The notes under the pieces were generated by a model. The model was not told where the DNA came from. It was given only the letters and a program-made list of their open reading frames with translations, and searched no databases. Below are positions 9,604 through 18,122 of a DNA stretch of 64,000 bases, piece by piece. The stretch lies in NCBI GenBank assembly GCA_963823095.1, contig CAWGKI010000001.1, positions 1,240,001-1,304,000 of the forward strand, read 5' to 3'. A program made the position numbers and the translations under genes. The first letter of the stretch is position 1, and each line of letters opens with the position of its first letter. This DNA comes from CAIVVT01 sp963823095. GTDB taxonomy: Bacteria > Acidobacteriota > Terriglobia > Bryobacterales > Bryobacteraceae.

Positions 9604-10947
9604 ATGCCTTCGTGCAAGCTTGTCATGATCGTCTTTACTGCCGCCTGTGTTGTCGCGGCGCAGCACGTCGATCCGGAAGTCCTCTTGCTGTCGCGGATGA
9701 AGTCCTTCCTGCACTACGAATTCACGCACCTCCCCGATTACACTTGCCTCGAAACGATCTCGCGATTCCAGAGGCCGTCGCAGAAAGTCACCAAGTTCAC
9801 GCCGCTCGAAACCGCGCGCCTGGAGATCGCATGCAGCGAACACCATGAGTGGTACGGGCTGCCCGGCGCTCGTGAACTTTCGGTGAACAATCCAGCGCAT
9901 TTGGCGGTCGGTCCCGGACTCATCGCGACAGGCATGTTTTCGACCACACTGCACAATCTGTTCTTCGGCGGAGCTGCGATTATCAAGCCGCGAGGCGATG
10001 ACATCATCGACGGCCGCAAAGCCGTCAGATTCGATTACCGCTTCCCAGCCGGTTCGAACATCGCGACGATCAATCTCCTGCGCGGCAGCGGTGCAGTCAA
10101 CGAAGAGGGCTCCATCTGGATTGACCCGCAATCGCTCGAGCTTCTGCGGCTCGATGGGCATGTCACCGAGATCCCGCCGTCGCTGCCGCTCACATTGATG
10201 GAATTCACCGTTGTCTTCGCGCGCACTCGCGTCGGGGATTTCGACGCACTGTTGGCGCAGTCGGCCGATCTGCACATGATTCAGTCCGACGGCATCGAAG
10301 ACTACGACCGTGTAGATTTCACCCACTGCCGCATGTTTCACGCGGAGAGCACCCTTAGCTTCGACACCATTCCCGATGCTGACCCAAACGCCCCTCTCGA
10401 TTCGACGCACCATGATTCAGCGCGACTCAAGCCCGGCGACGCCATTCCCGAGCACTTGCGGATCACTGTGCAGCTCGATAGCCGCATCACCAGACATGAC
10501 GTGGCCGGCAAGCTCATTGAAGGCCATGTGGCCGGGGAGGTCAGACGAAGAGGCAAGGTCGTCCTGGAGGACGGCGCACCGGTTCACGGGCGGATCCGGC
10601 GTATTCAGGAGATCGCGGGCGCGGAGCGCTTTCTTGTCGCCCTGGAATTCACTGAAGCGCGGGCACACGGAGTGCCTTTGCGCTTCTACGCCGATCTCGT
10701 CGCCGTCCAGAAGTCAAACGGCCTCCAGTCTGCCCCGCGCGAACGGGTGTTGCTGCCCGACCTTCCATCGGGTGTCGCCCAAATCGCCCTGCCCGAGTTG
10801 CCCGGGGTCGCTTCGTTGCTGGTCGAAGGTGAGCAACTGGACCTGCCTGCCGGTCTGCGAACGGTCTGGCGAACCCGCGGGTTCAAGGATGAATATCACG
10901 AGCCGCCCCGAGACAGCCGCGTCATGACGCCACCCCCCGTCCCGTAG
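9604..10947 (+). CDS. Secreted protein of unknown function
   Basis: The 447-residue protein has a hydrophobic N-terminus (CKLVMIVFTAACVVAAQ), indicating export. The mature part starts with LHYEFTHLPDYTCLETISRF, and a similar pattern is common in acidobacterial extracytoplasmic proteins. Mid-region sequences such as VRFDYRFPAG, GSIWIDPQSLELLRLDGHV and FTHCRMFHAES suggest a lipoprotein-sorting or outer-membrane-carrier-like beta fold, similar in style to the product at 39.5-40.3 kb. I do not recognise a catalytic motif. It stands alone after the integrase remnant. The start may instead be ATG 9625. Confidence 0.65.
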   Translation: MPSCKLVMIVFTAACVVAAQHVDPEVLLLSRMKSFLHYEFTHLPDYTCLETISRFQRPSQKVTKFTPLETARLEIACSEHHEWYGLPGARELSVNNPAHLAVGPGLIATGMFSTTLHNLFFGGAAIIKPRGDDIIDGRKAVRFDYRFPAGSNIATINLLRGSGAVNEEGSIWIDPQSLELLRLDGHVTEIPPSLPLTLMEFTVVFARTRVGDFDALLAQSADLHMIQSDGIEDYDRVDFTHCRMFHAESTLSFDTIPDADPNAPLDSTHHDSARLKPGDAIPEHLRITVQLDSRITRHDVAGKLIEGHVAGEVRRRGKVVLEDGAPVHGRIRRIQEIAGAERFLVALEFTEARAHGVPLRFYADLVAVQKSNGLQSAPRERVLLPDLPSGVAQIALPELPGVASLLVEGEQLDLPAGLRTVWRTRGFKDEYHEPPRDSRVMTPPPVP

Positions 10948-11294
10948 CTTGGCGCGCAGCGAGGCTCGTTCGCAAAACTCGCTCCGCTGCTAAGCCGGTC
11001 CTGATCCTGCGGCAGCGGTGCTGTAAGATGGGCGCGAGTCCCATGCTCGCAGGCCGAATCACCTCAATCGTCTGCATGGCAGCGTTGGCCGCGGTTGCGC
11101 GGGACCTCGCTTCGCATGTTCTGCTGGACTCTGCCGCGATACACTCGATCTAGCCGAAAGAAGCAGTGCCGCGCTAGATTGGGCAAGGCGCGCCGGAGTC
11201 CTCCGTGTCCGCGGGAAAGGCCGAGCCCACGGTTAATCGAAGCTCGTGGAAGTTAGACGAATTCTCTCTCCGCCCGCAAAGCGGACATCGGTCA
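10948..11294. other. Intergenic region, nothing recognised
   Basis: About 350 bases without a convincing frame, RNA gene or strong hairpin. Confidence 0.4.
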
Positions 11295-11790
11295 ATGACT
11301 CGGGAGGAGATCGTCTTGTCCCGGCAACTACCACGCTCCCAACCTGCGCGACGGCTGCTGCCGCGCCCCAACCTGGAACACCTCCGCAAACAAGCTAAAT
11401 ATCCGCTGGAACAGTATTGTGCCGGGGGCCAGTCAGCCGTAGCCGAAGTGCAGCAATTCGAGCGCAAACCCGATACGTCGACTTCTGCCCTCAACGATGC
11501 TCAACGCGTGCTGGCGCGCGCGTAATCGTATGAGAGTTGGTTCACGCTCAAGGCGTTCGGCGAAGGACGTTCGTCGAAGGACTGAACGTCCGGGAGCTTG
11601 CCGCGGCGGTTCCAGCCCGGGAAGAAAGTAAGAAGCGGGTCTTGCTCAACGCCCGCCCTGAGCTGGTTGGCATGGATACGGGTGCGATCGATGAGCATCG
11701 CGCCTCGCACTGCGCGGTCTTGCGCCGCGATCCGAGTATGGTTCGCCTGCTGAGGGAAGCCGGCGCTGACGCCCGCAAGGGTACCCGGTT
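11295..11790 (+). pseudogene. Degraded ankyrin-repeat-type protein gene
   Basis: Two plus frames together carry an acidobacterial ankyrin-like protein. The first gives LPRPNLEHLRKQAKYPLEQ and FERKPDTSTSALNDAQRVL, then stops at TAA 11523-11525. The codons after that stop still read SYESWFTLKAFGEG, as expected for homologues. The next frame continues VEGLNVRELAAAV, then PELVGMDTGAIDEHRASHCA and VLRRDPSMVRLLREAGADAR, which are ankyrin-type helices. A premature stop, at least one frameshift and loss of the C-terminus argue for true decay here, unlike the single homopolymer indels elsewhere. The original function is unknown. Confidence 0.75.
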
Positions 11791-11936
11791 CGACTCTCTG
11801 CTCAGAGCGGTAATGGAGCGACAGCGCGAAGCCAATACAGTCAACACCGCAAATAAATACCGTCGGCACAGTAGGAACCGCGCCATCGCGCCGCACATCC
11901 ATGGGTCAGGACCGGTTGTTGTAGGAGATGCAAGTC

Positions 11937-12962
11937 ATGAACTGCTGTACAACCAAATGGACTGTCACGGGAGTAATCCTGTTTGCTGCGATCTCTACCG
12001 CGAGGGCTGACGCGCCGGCCGCGGGCCATGTCGGCGCGCTCCAATACATCGAAGGACAAGCCTTTGTCGACGGCCAGGCCGTCGCGGGCAATCAGGAGAA
12101 ACTGCCGATCCTCAATGAAGGGTCGATTCTCCGCACAGCCAAGGGACACGCGGAGATGCTTTTGACTCCGGGCGTCTTTCTTCGCCTTGGCGATCAGAGC
12201 GAGATCAGTCTCACGGCGGCCGGTCTTGCCGACACCTCCGTGCGCCTCAACCATGGCTCGGCCATGATGGAGGTCGACGATCTCCACAAAGACAATATGA
12301 TCCGCGTTCAGATCGGCTCGGAAACCGTGCGAGTGTTGAAAACCGGACTGTACCGCTTCGACTCTCAACCTGGCGGCGTCGAAGTCCTCGAAGGTCAGGC
12401 TGTGGCGACGGAGGGCGACCGCACGCTCAAGGCAGGCAAGCACCATGAGGTTGAATCCGCCGATTTCCAGGTTGAGAGATTCAAGTCCGAACCCGACGAT
12501 GGCTTGAGCCACTGGTCGCGGCTGCGATCGGAATACGAGGCCGAGGCCAGTATCTCGTCCGCGCAATACGTGTACGACATGGGGATGCCGTGGGACTTTT
12601 CCGACTGGTTCTGGAATCCCTGGTTCGACGCCTATACTTGGATGCCTGCCGGGGGCATGTGGATGAACCCCTACGGTTTTGGCTATATGAGCCCGTGGAT
12701 GGTCTACAACTACTATCCGCAGCGCTACTACGGCTACCAGCGCTACGCCTTTACGCCGAATGCGGGCCGCATGAGCCCGTCTGGCCTGAATCTCCAGCGC
12801 GGTCCCGCGATGCGAATGGCCCGCAACGGCACGATGGCCCGCCAGGGCTTCTCAAGGGGCTACTCCGGCGGTGGAATGCGTTCGATGGGTGGCGGAATGC
12901 GTTCTATGGGCGGAGGGATGGGGGGACGATCGATGGGCGGCGGCTTCCGCGGCGGCAGGTAA
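11937..12962 (+). CDS. FecR-domain secreted protein with Gly/Met/Arg-rich tail
   Basis: Start at the second ATG (11937), nine bases after GTAGGAG. The first ATG at 11928 directly abuts that ribosome binding site. After a signal peptide (TGVILFAAISTARA) comes a FecR-like beta domain: LQYIEGQAFVDGQAV, EGSILRTAKGHAEMLLTPG, FLRLGDQSEISL and LYRFDSQPGGVEVLEGQAV. The rest is aromatic and low-complexity (WFWNPWFDAYTWMP, MNPYGFGYMSPWMVYNYYPQ). It ends in tandem GGGMRSMG-type repeats. The tail resembles that of the DUF3300 protein at 16.5-17.7 kb, suggesting a shared surface or matrix role. No cognate sigma factor is adjacent, so this is probably not an iron regulator. Confidence 0.72.
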   Translation: MNCCTTKWTVTGVILFAAISTARADAPAAGHVGALQYIEGQAFVDGQAVAGNQEKLPILNEGSILRTAKGHAEMLLTPGVFLRLGDQSEISLTAAGLADTSVRLNHGSAMMEVDDLHKDNMIRVQIGSETVRVLKTGLYRFDSQPGGVEVLEGQAVATEGDRTLKAGKHHEVESADFQVERFKSEPDDGLSHWSRLRSEYEAEASISSAQYVYDMGMPWDFSDWFWNPWFDAYTWMPAGGMWMNPYGFGYMSPWMVYNYYPQRYYGYQRYAFTPNAGRMSPSGLNLQRGPAMRMARNGTMARQGFSRGYSGGGMRSMGGGMRSMGGGMGGRSMGGGFRGGR

Positions 12963-13065
12963 CGCCTCGTATCCATCCGGCTGACGCTGGAGGGCGCCCA
13001 CTCCAAGAGATACTAACGAGCTTACCGGCGGCGCCGAACGGGCACCCGGCGCCGGCCCCCGCACG

Positions 13066-13108
13066 GAACGGCCTGCGAGTCGCGAACAACGCGATTCGCG
13101 GGCCGTTC
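13066..13108. terminator. Long hairpin, possible terminator
   Basis: GAACGGCCTGCGAGTCGCG and CGCGATTCGCGGGCCGTTC pair over 19 positions (17 exact) around the loop AACAA. It lies about 100 bases after the FecR-domain gene and before the convergent cyclase gene, where a two-way terminator would fit. No T-run follows, so termination is not certain. Confidence 0.55.
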
Positions 13109-13284
13109 TCGTGTTCACGCTCGCCCTGCACGACCGGTACTTCGAGCGCACGGCGCTCCTCTTGTATGGCATTGGAGAGCGGTCCGCCGCGATCTTGCGG
13201 CCCTTCCGTCGCCCCGGAACATCAGCGTCATAGAGCTCCTCGGTAATGGGAGGAATCGCGTGACTGCCGATCGCTCGGCACATG

Positions 13285-14433
13285 CTATTTCAAGCCTGTG
13301 TGGGGGGCAGACACGATGCTGAGTGAGATCTCGTCCGGCCGAAGCCTTTCCACAGTCACCGCTGGCGGTAGATTCACGACCTCGCTGGGATGAGCCAGTC
13401 TCAGCACTCCTGGGCTGGCGGCACTGAGATCGAACCGGGCCGACAACTCGCCGGCATGCAGGGACTCGATCTGCCAGCGTGGGCCTCGAATCCGGACCTC
13501 CAGTTGCCTTGCCGACGGCTTGGAGACATCCAGTCCGGCAGGCAGGTTGGTGAATTCCACCGGAACTATCAGGTCCCGGATGGCCGTTCCAGAGGAGAGG
13601 ATTGAGAGCGTCCAAACCAAGCCTGTGATGGCGATGGCGGCCAGTTTCTGCCGCAAGTGCCCGAGCAGCATTCCCTTCAGAAATGGAACGGGTTGCGCTG
13701 AACGAGACTGCTGTCCCACTCTGAGGAATTCGAGTAATTCCTGCTCGGTCGCGGCATTGCGCCACTCTCTGCCGTGTACCAACGTCACCTGACCGCGCTC
13801 CTCGGACACAGCCACAACCCAGGCGTCGCATCCTTCGCAGATCCCCAAAGCGGCGCGGTGCCGTGTCCCGAAACAGGCTGGGAGGTCGACTCTTTGAGTA
13901 AGGGGCAGCACCACGCCTGCGCGGGCAATCTTGCCGAGCTCAATGACGACGCCGCCGTCATGGACCGGAGAACTCTTCTGGAAGATGGCCTCCAAAAGAG
14001 AGGCTGAGATGGCGGCGCCAATCTCGATGCCGCCGCCTGCCAGTTCTCTGATGGAGTGCTCGCGGGCGATGATGAGAAGGGCACCGGTCTTGCGGCGGGC
14101 AAGGGCGAAGGCCGCGCTCGCCACGGCCTGCTGCGCCGAACTCCCCATCGCCGGATGACGGCGCTGCCGGAACCGCCCTTCCGAGTGCATCACGAGATGA
14201 CGCAGTTCGGACTGGAAGATTGTCACCAAGAACAGGATGGCGACGAATCCCAGCGACTGGAACACCCACGAAGTCAGGGGCAGGTCGAGTCGTGACGCCA
14301 GACCGGAGATCCCGAACAAAGCGCCAGTGCCCAGCAGAAGACCACGCAGTCGATTCCCAGACGTCCACCTCAAAAACAAGTAGATGGCGATGGCGAGGAT
14401 GGCCAGATCGACGATGGTCTGCCAGCGCAGCAT
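13285..14433 (-). CDS. cdaA: Diadenylate cyclase (CdaA/DacA type) fused to a YbbR-like domain
   Basis: The first 95 residues contain three membrane helices (TIVDLAILAIAIYLFL, LLLGTGALFGISGLA, FVAILFLVTIFQSELRHL), followed by a DAC domain. Active-site motifs are visible: SSPVHDGGVVIE (family consensus DGA, here DGG) and FGTRHRAALGICE (the RHR loop). From about residue 258 a further membrane segment (AAIAITGLVWTLSILSSG) leads into a YbbR/CdaR-like repeat: PVEFTNLPAGLDV, LEVRIRGPRWQIESL, ARFDLSAASPGVL and NLPPAVTVERLRPDEISLSI. In Firmicutes the cyclase and its regulator CdaR are separate adjacent genes; here they are one 382-residue chain. Function: c-di-AMP synthesis at the membrane, probably controlled by the extracytoplasmic domain. 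Confidence 0.86.
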   Translation of the reverse strand: MLRWQTIVDLAILAIAIYLFLRWTSGNRLRGLLLGTGALFGISGLASRLDLPLTSWVFQSLGFVAILFLVTIFQSELRHLVMHSEGRFRQRRHPAMGSSAQQAVASAAFALARRKTGALLIIAREHSIRELAGGGIEIGAAISASLLEAIFQKSSPVHDGGVVIELGKIARAGVVLPLTQRVDLPACFGTRHRAALGICEGCDAWVVAVSEERGQVTLVHGREWRNAATEQELLEFLRVGQQSRSAQPVPFLKGMLLGHLRQKLAAIAITGLVWTLSILSSGTAIRDLIVPVEFTNLPAGLDVSKPSARQLEVRIRGPRWQIESLHAGELSARFDLSAASPGVLRLAHPSEVVNLPPAVTVERLRPDEISLSIVSAPHTGLK

Positions 14434-14505
14434 TCAATGAGTCCACGTTTCGATCCAGCCAGCCCGGCAACTCCGCCGTCCGACGGCGTCTTCGCGGCGC
14501 CGCCG

Positions 14506-14841
14506 CTAATTTTTGAAAGCCACCTTGAGCTTGGTGCCCTGTAGTTCGATTGCATCGATTTTGTTCGAATTGTCCGAGGCCTTGCTAGAGAGGATCTCGC
14601 CCAATTCGTATTTCTTGGCCGCGCTGGTTATCGTTACTGGGACCTTTACGACTTGCCTCGATTCATCGTCGGACAATATGGCCACGGAGTTCTCGAGCTT
14701 CATCCGGTATTCGCCGGGTTTCAGTTGGACCCCTCCGAGGGTGGATTTCTCCATCAGTTTTACTGGGTAACTCTTCGTGCCAGCCGTGGCGCTGCACACT
14801 AGGAGACCCGCAATTGCGAAACTAATCAATACTCTTCTCAT
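14506..14841 (-). CDS. Small secreted protein of unknown function
   Basis: This 111-residue product has a clear signal peptide (MRRVLISFAIAGLLVCSATA) and a well-placed AAGGAG nine bases before the start. The mature part has alternating beta-type sequence (YPVKLMEKSTLGGVQLKPGE, VKVPVTITSAAKKYELGEIL) and resembles small acidobacterial exported proteins of unknown role. It lies 19 bases after the beta-barrel gene in the same direction, so the two are likely cotranscribed. Confidence 0.7.
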   Translation of the reverse strand: MRRVLISFAIAGLLVCSATAGTKSYPVKLMEKSTLGGVQLKPGEYRMKLENSVAILSDDESRQVVKVPVTITSAAKKYELGEILSSKASDNSNKIDAIELQGTKLKVAFKN

Positions 14842-14859
14842 TTGTTTTACTCCTTCACG

Positions 14860-15474
14860 TCAGAACCGAATTCCAAAAGACAGGTTCATCCAATCGTTAT
14901 TGTGTACGGCGATGAACCGGTTGTACCTCACATCCATGAAGATCTTAAAGCCGCTGCCGCCCAAGGCGTAGGTCGCTCCGCCGCCCAGGTTGTACCCGCC
15001 CTTCCAGTTCGTAAACTGAGCGATTACCGGAGCACCGCTGTTCTCGCAAAAGCCGCTGAATGGATCGCAGTAACCCACCGCCTGGGAGGGGTCCGTGAAC
15101 GCCAGCGTTCGATGGTAGAGTCCGTAGCCGGCCGTGACGTAGCCGCCCACTTTGCCTCGCGGATGGATCTCATACCTGGGGTTCAACGTAAGGCCCCAAT
15201 AACTGTTGAAGCCCGCGGGCTGGTTGGCATTCTGCAGCACCGCGTTCGTCAGGGAGAACCGGTCATATTGGTACTCCAATAGGCCGGAAATGTGCGCGTT
15301 GAATTTGTAGCCTCCGCCGAAGAGGAGGTTCCACCCGGTATTGAATCGATCCGCGGCGGCGCCGGAGGGGACGGAGACTCCTCCACCGCCCTCAAAGGTG
15401 TATTTCGATAGCTCCTGCCCTTCGACGGCCAGGGACAGAAGCAGAAACACGACGAGGTTGCGAATTGGGTTCAT
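14860..15474 (-). CDS. Outer-membrane beta-barrel protein
   Basis: A signal peptide (RNLVVFLLLSLAVEGQ) is followed by alternating hydrophobic/polar strands with many aromatic residues (WNLLFGGGYKFN, GLLEYQYDRFSL, YWGLTLNPRYEI, GYVTAGYGLYHR, NLGGGATYALGG). It ends in Phe (NLSFGIRF), the usual barrel end signal. At 204 residues it fits an eight-stranded OmpA/OmpW-like barrel. A short CDPFSGFCENSG loop may hold a disulfide. Its ligand is unknown; it is upstream of, and probably cotranscribed with, the small secreted protein. Confidence 0.72.
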   Translation of the reverse strand: MNPIRNLVVFLLLSLAVEGQELSKYTFEGGGGVSVPSGAAADRFNTGWNLLFGGGYKFNAHISGLLEYQYDRFSLTNAVLQNANQPAGFNSYWGLTLNPRYEIHPRGKVGGYVTAGYGLYHRTLAFTDPSQAVGYCDPFSGFCENSGAPVIAQFTNWKGGYNLGGGATYALGGSGFKIFMDVRYNRFIAVHNNDWMNLSFGIRF

Positions 15475-15561
15475 AAACTCTACCTCTATGCTTCGGACAA
15501 CTTGGTCACTTTCACAGGCGCTTTTCCATCGGTGGCGTCGTCCCCGTTCTCGTCCGGATTC

Positions 15562-16452
15562 CTAGTCCACGGGCGTCCAGGACGGATCTGGATCGTACCG
15601 GGTTATCGGAAGCGGCGCTCCCTTCGGAAGAGGAGCGATGTCCTTCTGATAAATCGCGCCATCCTGGTTCACGATGAACGTCTGAACCCCCGTCTCTCCG
15701 TACTCGGCGGGCCAGGCTACCAGCCCGAAGCCGCCCATGAGCTTGTTCTTCACCAGGTAGGTATGCGCTCCTCCGGGCGCATGCGGACCTTGCCCGTCGA
15801 GGATCCGGAAGAAATAGCCGTGATATGGTTTGGCGCCTTTCTTCAGCCCTTCCCATGCGGCTTCGGCCAGACCGGAGGGCACGAGCGGCTCGCCCGCGCC
15901 TTTCCAATAAAGTCCGTCTTTCCGACCGGGTCCGCTCATCATGCGGGCGGCGTATTTCAGCACTCCATCCTTATCGCGGTCCTCCGAAGCGTATTTGCGC
16001 TGCGCTTCGACATAGCCTGCGCAGATTTCGATAGCCTCAAGTTCGTTCGCGCCAACCTGCCGCGCCTTCATCTCAGACTTTGCCGCCACCGCGTCGAAAC
16101 TCCACTTCCCGTTCAAACGCACGATGGGCACGGGAAACGGCCAGTCTTCGTCGCCGATCGAGAGAATCACCCGGTTTGGATTCCTCGGGTCGTTCACAAG
16201 CCGATGCTTCATTCGGGCCAGTTGAGAGAACTCGGACTGCTCGGCCCGGTCCTGCGCGGGATTACCCGAAGTCAGGATTGCGTTGCCTTGCGGACCGAAG
16301 ATGGCGGTGAGCCGTGCGGCGTCGTGCCTCTCGGCGCTATCGATCAACGCCTGGGTGGCCGCATCGGCGGAATCGAAGCGCTGTTGCGCGAAGGCTGAGG
16401 TTGCCCCAAAAAATGCCATCGCAACGCAAGCCGACAGAACCAGATTCGTCAT
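15562..16452 (-). CDS. DUF2950 family exported protein
   Basis: The 296-residue protein has a signal peptide (SACVAMAFFGATSAFAQQ) and the DUF2950 hallmarks: FDSADAATQALIDSA, RDKDGVLKYAARMMSGPGRK, LYWKG, KPYHGYFFRILDGQGPHAPG, and GFGLVAWPAEYGETGVQTFI. The function of the family is unknown. Its start overlaps the stop of the DUF3300 gene (TAATG), so the two are translationally coupled; these two families commonly occur as neighbours. The role is probably in the envelope. Confidence 0.85.
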   Translation of the reverse strand: MTNLVLSACVAMAFFGATSAFAQQRFDSADAATQALIDSAERHDAARLTAIFGPQGNAILTSGNPAQDRAEQSEFSQLARMKHRLVNDPRNPNRVILSIGDEDWPFPVPIVRLNGKWSFDAVAAKSEMKARQVGANELEAIEICAGYVEAQRKYASEDRDKDGVLKYAARMMSGPGRKDGLYWKGAGEPLVPSGLAEAAWEGLKKGAKPYHGYFFRILDGQGPHAPGGAHTYLVKNKLMGGFGLVAWPAEYGETGVQTFIVNQDGAIYQKDIAPLPKGAPLPITRYDPDPSWTPVD

Positions 16453-17699
16453 TACCGCCTACCTCCGCCGCCGCGCATTCCACCGCCGCCACGCATGCCG
16501 CCTCCACCACGCATGCCGCCTCCGCCGCCGAAGCCGCCAAAACCACCGCCTCCAAAGCCGCGAGAACTACCCATGCTTGAATAGCCGTGGTCGCTTTGGA
16601 CTCGGGTCGTTCCGCCGCTGTGATAGCCTCCGAACACGCTGTGGTTGCCAGCCCCGCGGCGCTGCTCGAATCCCGGAGACCCGAAACGCGACTGCCCGAA
16701 TGACTGATGGCCCCTGGCGCCTCCGCCACCGTTGACGCCGCGCCCGAACGAGCCGCCAGACCCGCGCGGCGGAAATCGGCCAGCTACCTGGCGACTGGCG
16801 TAGGGGACGCCAAGGCGATGTTGCGGGTCGTGCAACCACGCAGAGGTCCCCAGCGGCGCGCCATGGAAATGACCGAAGCCGTAGCGGTGGAAGAAGGAGT
16901 GGTTGAGCATGATGCCGCCACCGTACCAGTCTGGCGACCAGCCCCAACCGCCCCAGCCCCAACCGCCCCAGCCACCGAAACAGAGGCCGAGATCGATGCC
17001 CGGATCCCAGCCGAAACCGATGTCCATTCCCGGATACCCCAACGGCGGGTAATACCCATAGGCCGGCGGTCCCCAGACATAGGCCGGATTGTAGTAGGGC
17101 ACGTACCATACATCCGGATTCGCAGGCTCGATATCGATCGCAGTCTGTCCACCCTGGTTGTCGGTCGTCACGTTTTCCTGCGGGGTGGAACGTAGCATTC
17201 CACGCTGTTGCGCCTGGGCGCGCATGCGCTGCACCGCTTGCATGACGTCCGCCTGCTGCGCCAGAAAAGCGTTGCCCAGCGGCGTCGTCCAGCCCATATC
17301 CTGGCTGAGGCGGCCGAGTACTTGCGGAAAGGCCACGAGTCCCTGCACGCTGGGATCCCAGTTCTGCCTCTTCGCTTCCTTCATCAGCTTGGATGGCTTC
17401 CAGTGCGGATGGTCCTGCACCCACTGTTGCGCTTCGGCGATTTCCATCGGATACGTGGAGGCCGCCAGCACCTCGCCCACTAACGGGTCCGGATACAATG
17501 CTATCGGCGCCACCAGATCGTCCAGTTGCTGAGGGGAAAGGAGTGCGGCGGGAGGGGGCTGTTGCTCAGGCGCGTTCTGTCCCAGCGCCGCAAACATGAA
17601 GCAACAGGCCGCGAATGCTACCGCGCCCGCTCCAATCTTCGCGATCGAGGATCGCTTCCCGCAATAGTCGCTAGCAGCGCTTCTAATCGTCTTGGGCAT
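16452..17699 (-). CDS. DUF3300 family exported protein with Gly-rich tail
   Basis: Start taken at ATG 17697-17699 (MPKTIRSAASDYC), after AGGA. After a membrane or signal segment (AGAVAFAACCFMFAALGQ) the protein shows the DUF3300 core: LDDLVAPIALYPDPLVGEVL, STYPMEIAEAQQWVQ, FPQVLGRLSQDMGWTTPLG and VWYVPYYNPAYVWGPP. The second half is Gly/Trp/Tyr-rich (GWGGWGWGGWGW). It ends in repeats of MRGGGG. It heads the two-gene unit with DUF2950. A palindrome shared with other promoters of this region lies about 200 bases upstream (17899-17914). The biochemical role is unknown. Confidence 0.85.
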   Translation of the reverse strand: MPKTIRSAASDYCGKRSSIAKIGAGAVAFAACCFMFAALGQNAPEQQPPPAALLSPQQLDDLVAPIALYPDPLVGEVLAASTYPMEIAEAQQWVQDHPHWKPSKLMKEAKRQNWDPSVQGLVAFPQVLGRLSQDMGWTTPLGNAFLAQQADVMQAVQRMRAQAQQRGMLRSTPQENVTTDNQGGQTAIDIEPANPDVWYVPYYNPAYVWGPPAYGYYPPLGYPGMDIGFGWDPGIDLGLCFGGWGGWGWGGWGWSPDWYGGGIMLNHSFFHRYGFGHFHGAPLGTSAWLHDPQHRLGVPYASRQVAGRFPPRGSGGSFGRGVNGGGGARGHQSFGQSRFGSPGFEQRRGAGNHSVFGGYHSGGTTRVQSDHGYSSMGSSRGFGGGGFGGFGGGGGMRGGGGMRGGGGMRGGGGRR

Positions 17700-17898
17700 T
17701 ACACTGTCCTGCAAATCCCTACGCCACTCTAAGACCCGCGCCGTACGACCCGCGTTTGGCAGCAACGCAATCCGCGGGGTCGGGGTCTTCTACCGGCCCG
17801 GCGCCTGCAACGGCTCGAATCGTCGAGTGCATTCCGCCTGATTCGAATCTAAATTCGATTACCGATACCAATATGCGGCTCATCCCTAAGCGTTCGTA

Positions 17899-17936
17899 CT
17901 GGGAGAACTCCGAGCCGTAGACCCTCGGATTCCCAG
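17899..17936. promoter_or_regulatory. Palindromic motif CTGGGA-GAAC-TCCGAG within a larger hairpin
   Basis: Bases 17899-17914 read CTGGGAGAACTCCGAG, one change from the perfect palindrome at 19120. Bases 17924-17936 (CTCGGATTCCCAG) are complementary to it, so the 38 bases can also fold into a stem. It lies in the 423-base gap between the nucleotidyltransferase end and the DUF3300 start. Nothing else was recognised in that gap. Confidence 0.55.
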
Positions 17937-18122
17937 TGATATGCGTCAAGTCAGGTCTGTTTGGAGGCTGCCGGGCAGGTGGGCGCCGATCTCCAGCATC
18001 GAGGGGACACTCCTGGCAATGCGCACGCTCCGAGTTATGTCGAGCACGAGTGTAGCCGCGCTCATTGCGCACTGGACGAGCGGGGACCGGCCACCTGTCT
18101 GGAATGCCCGGAACCGGCGCCG

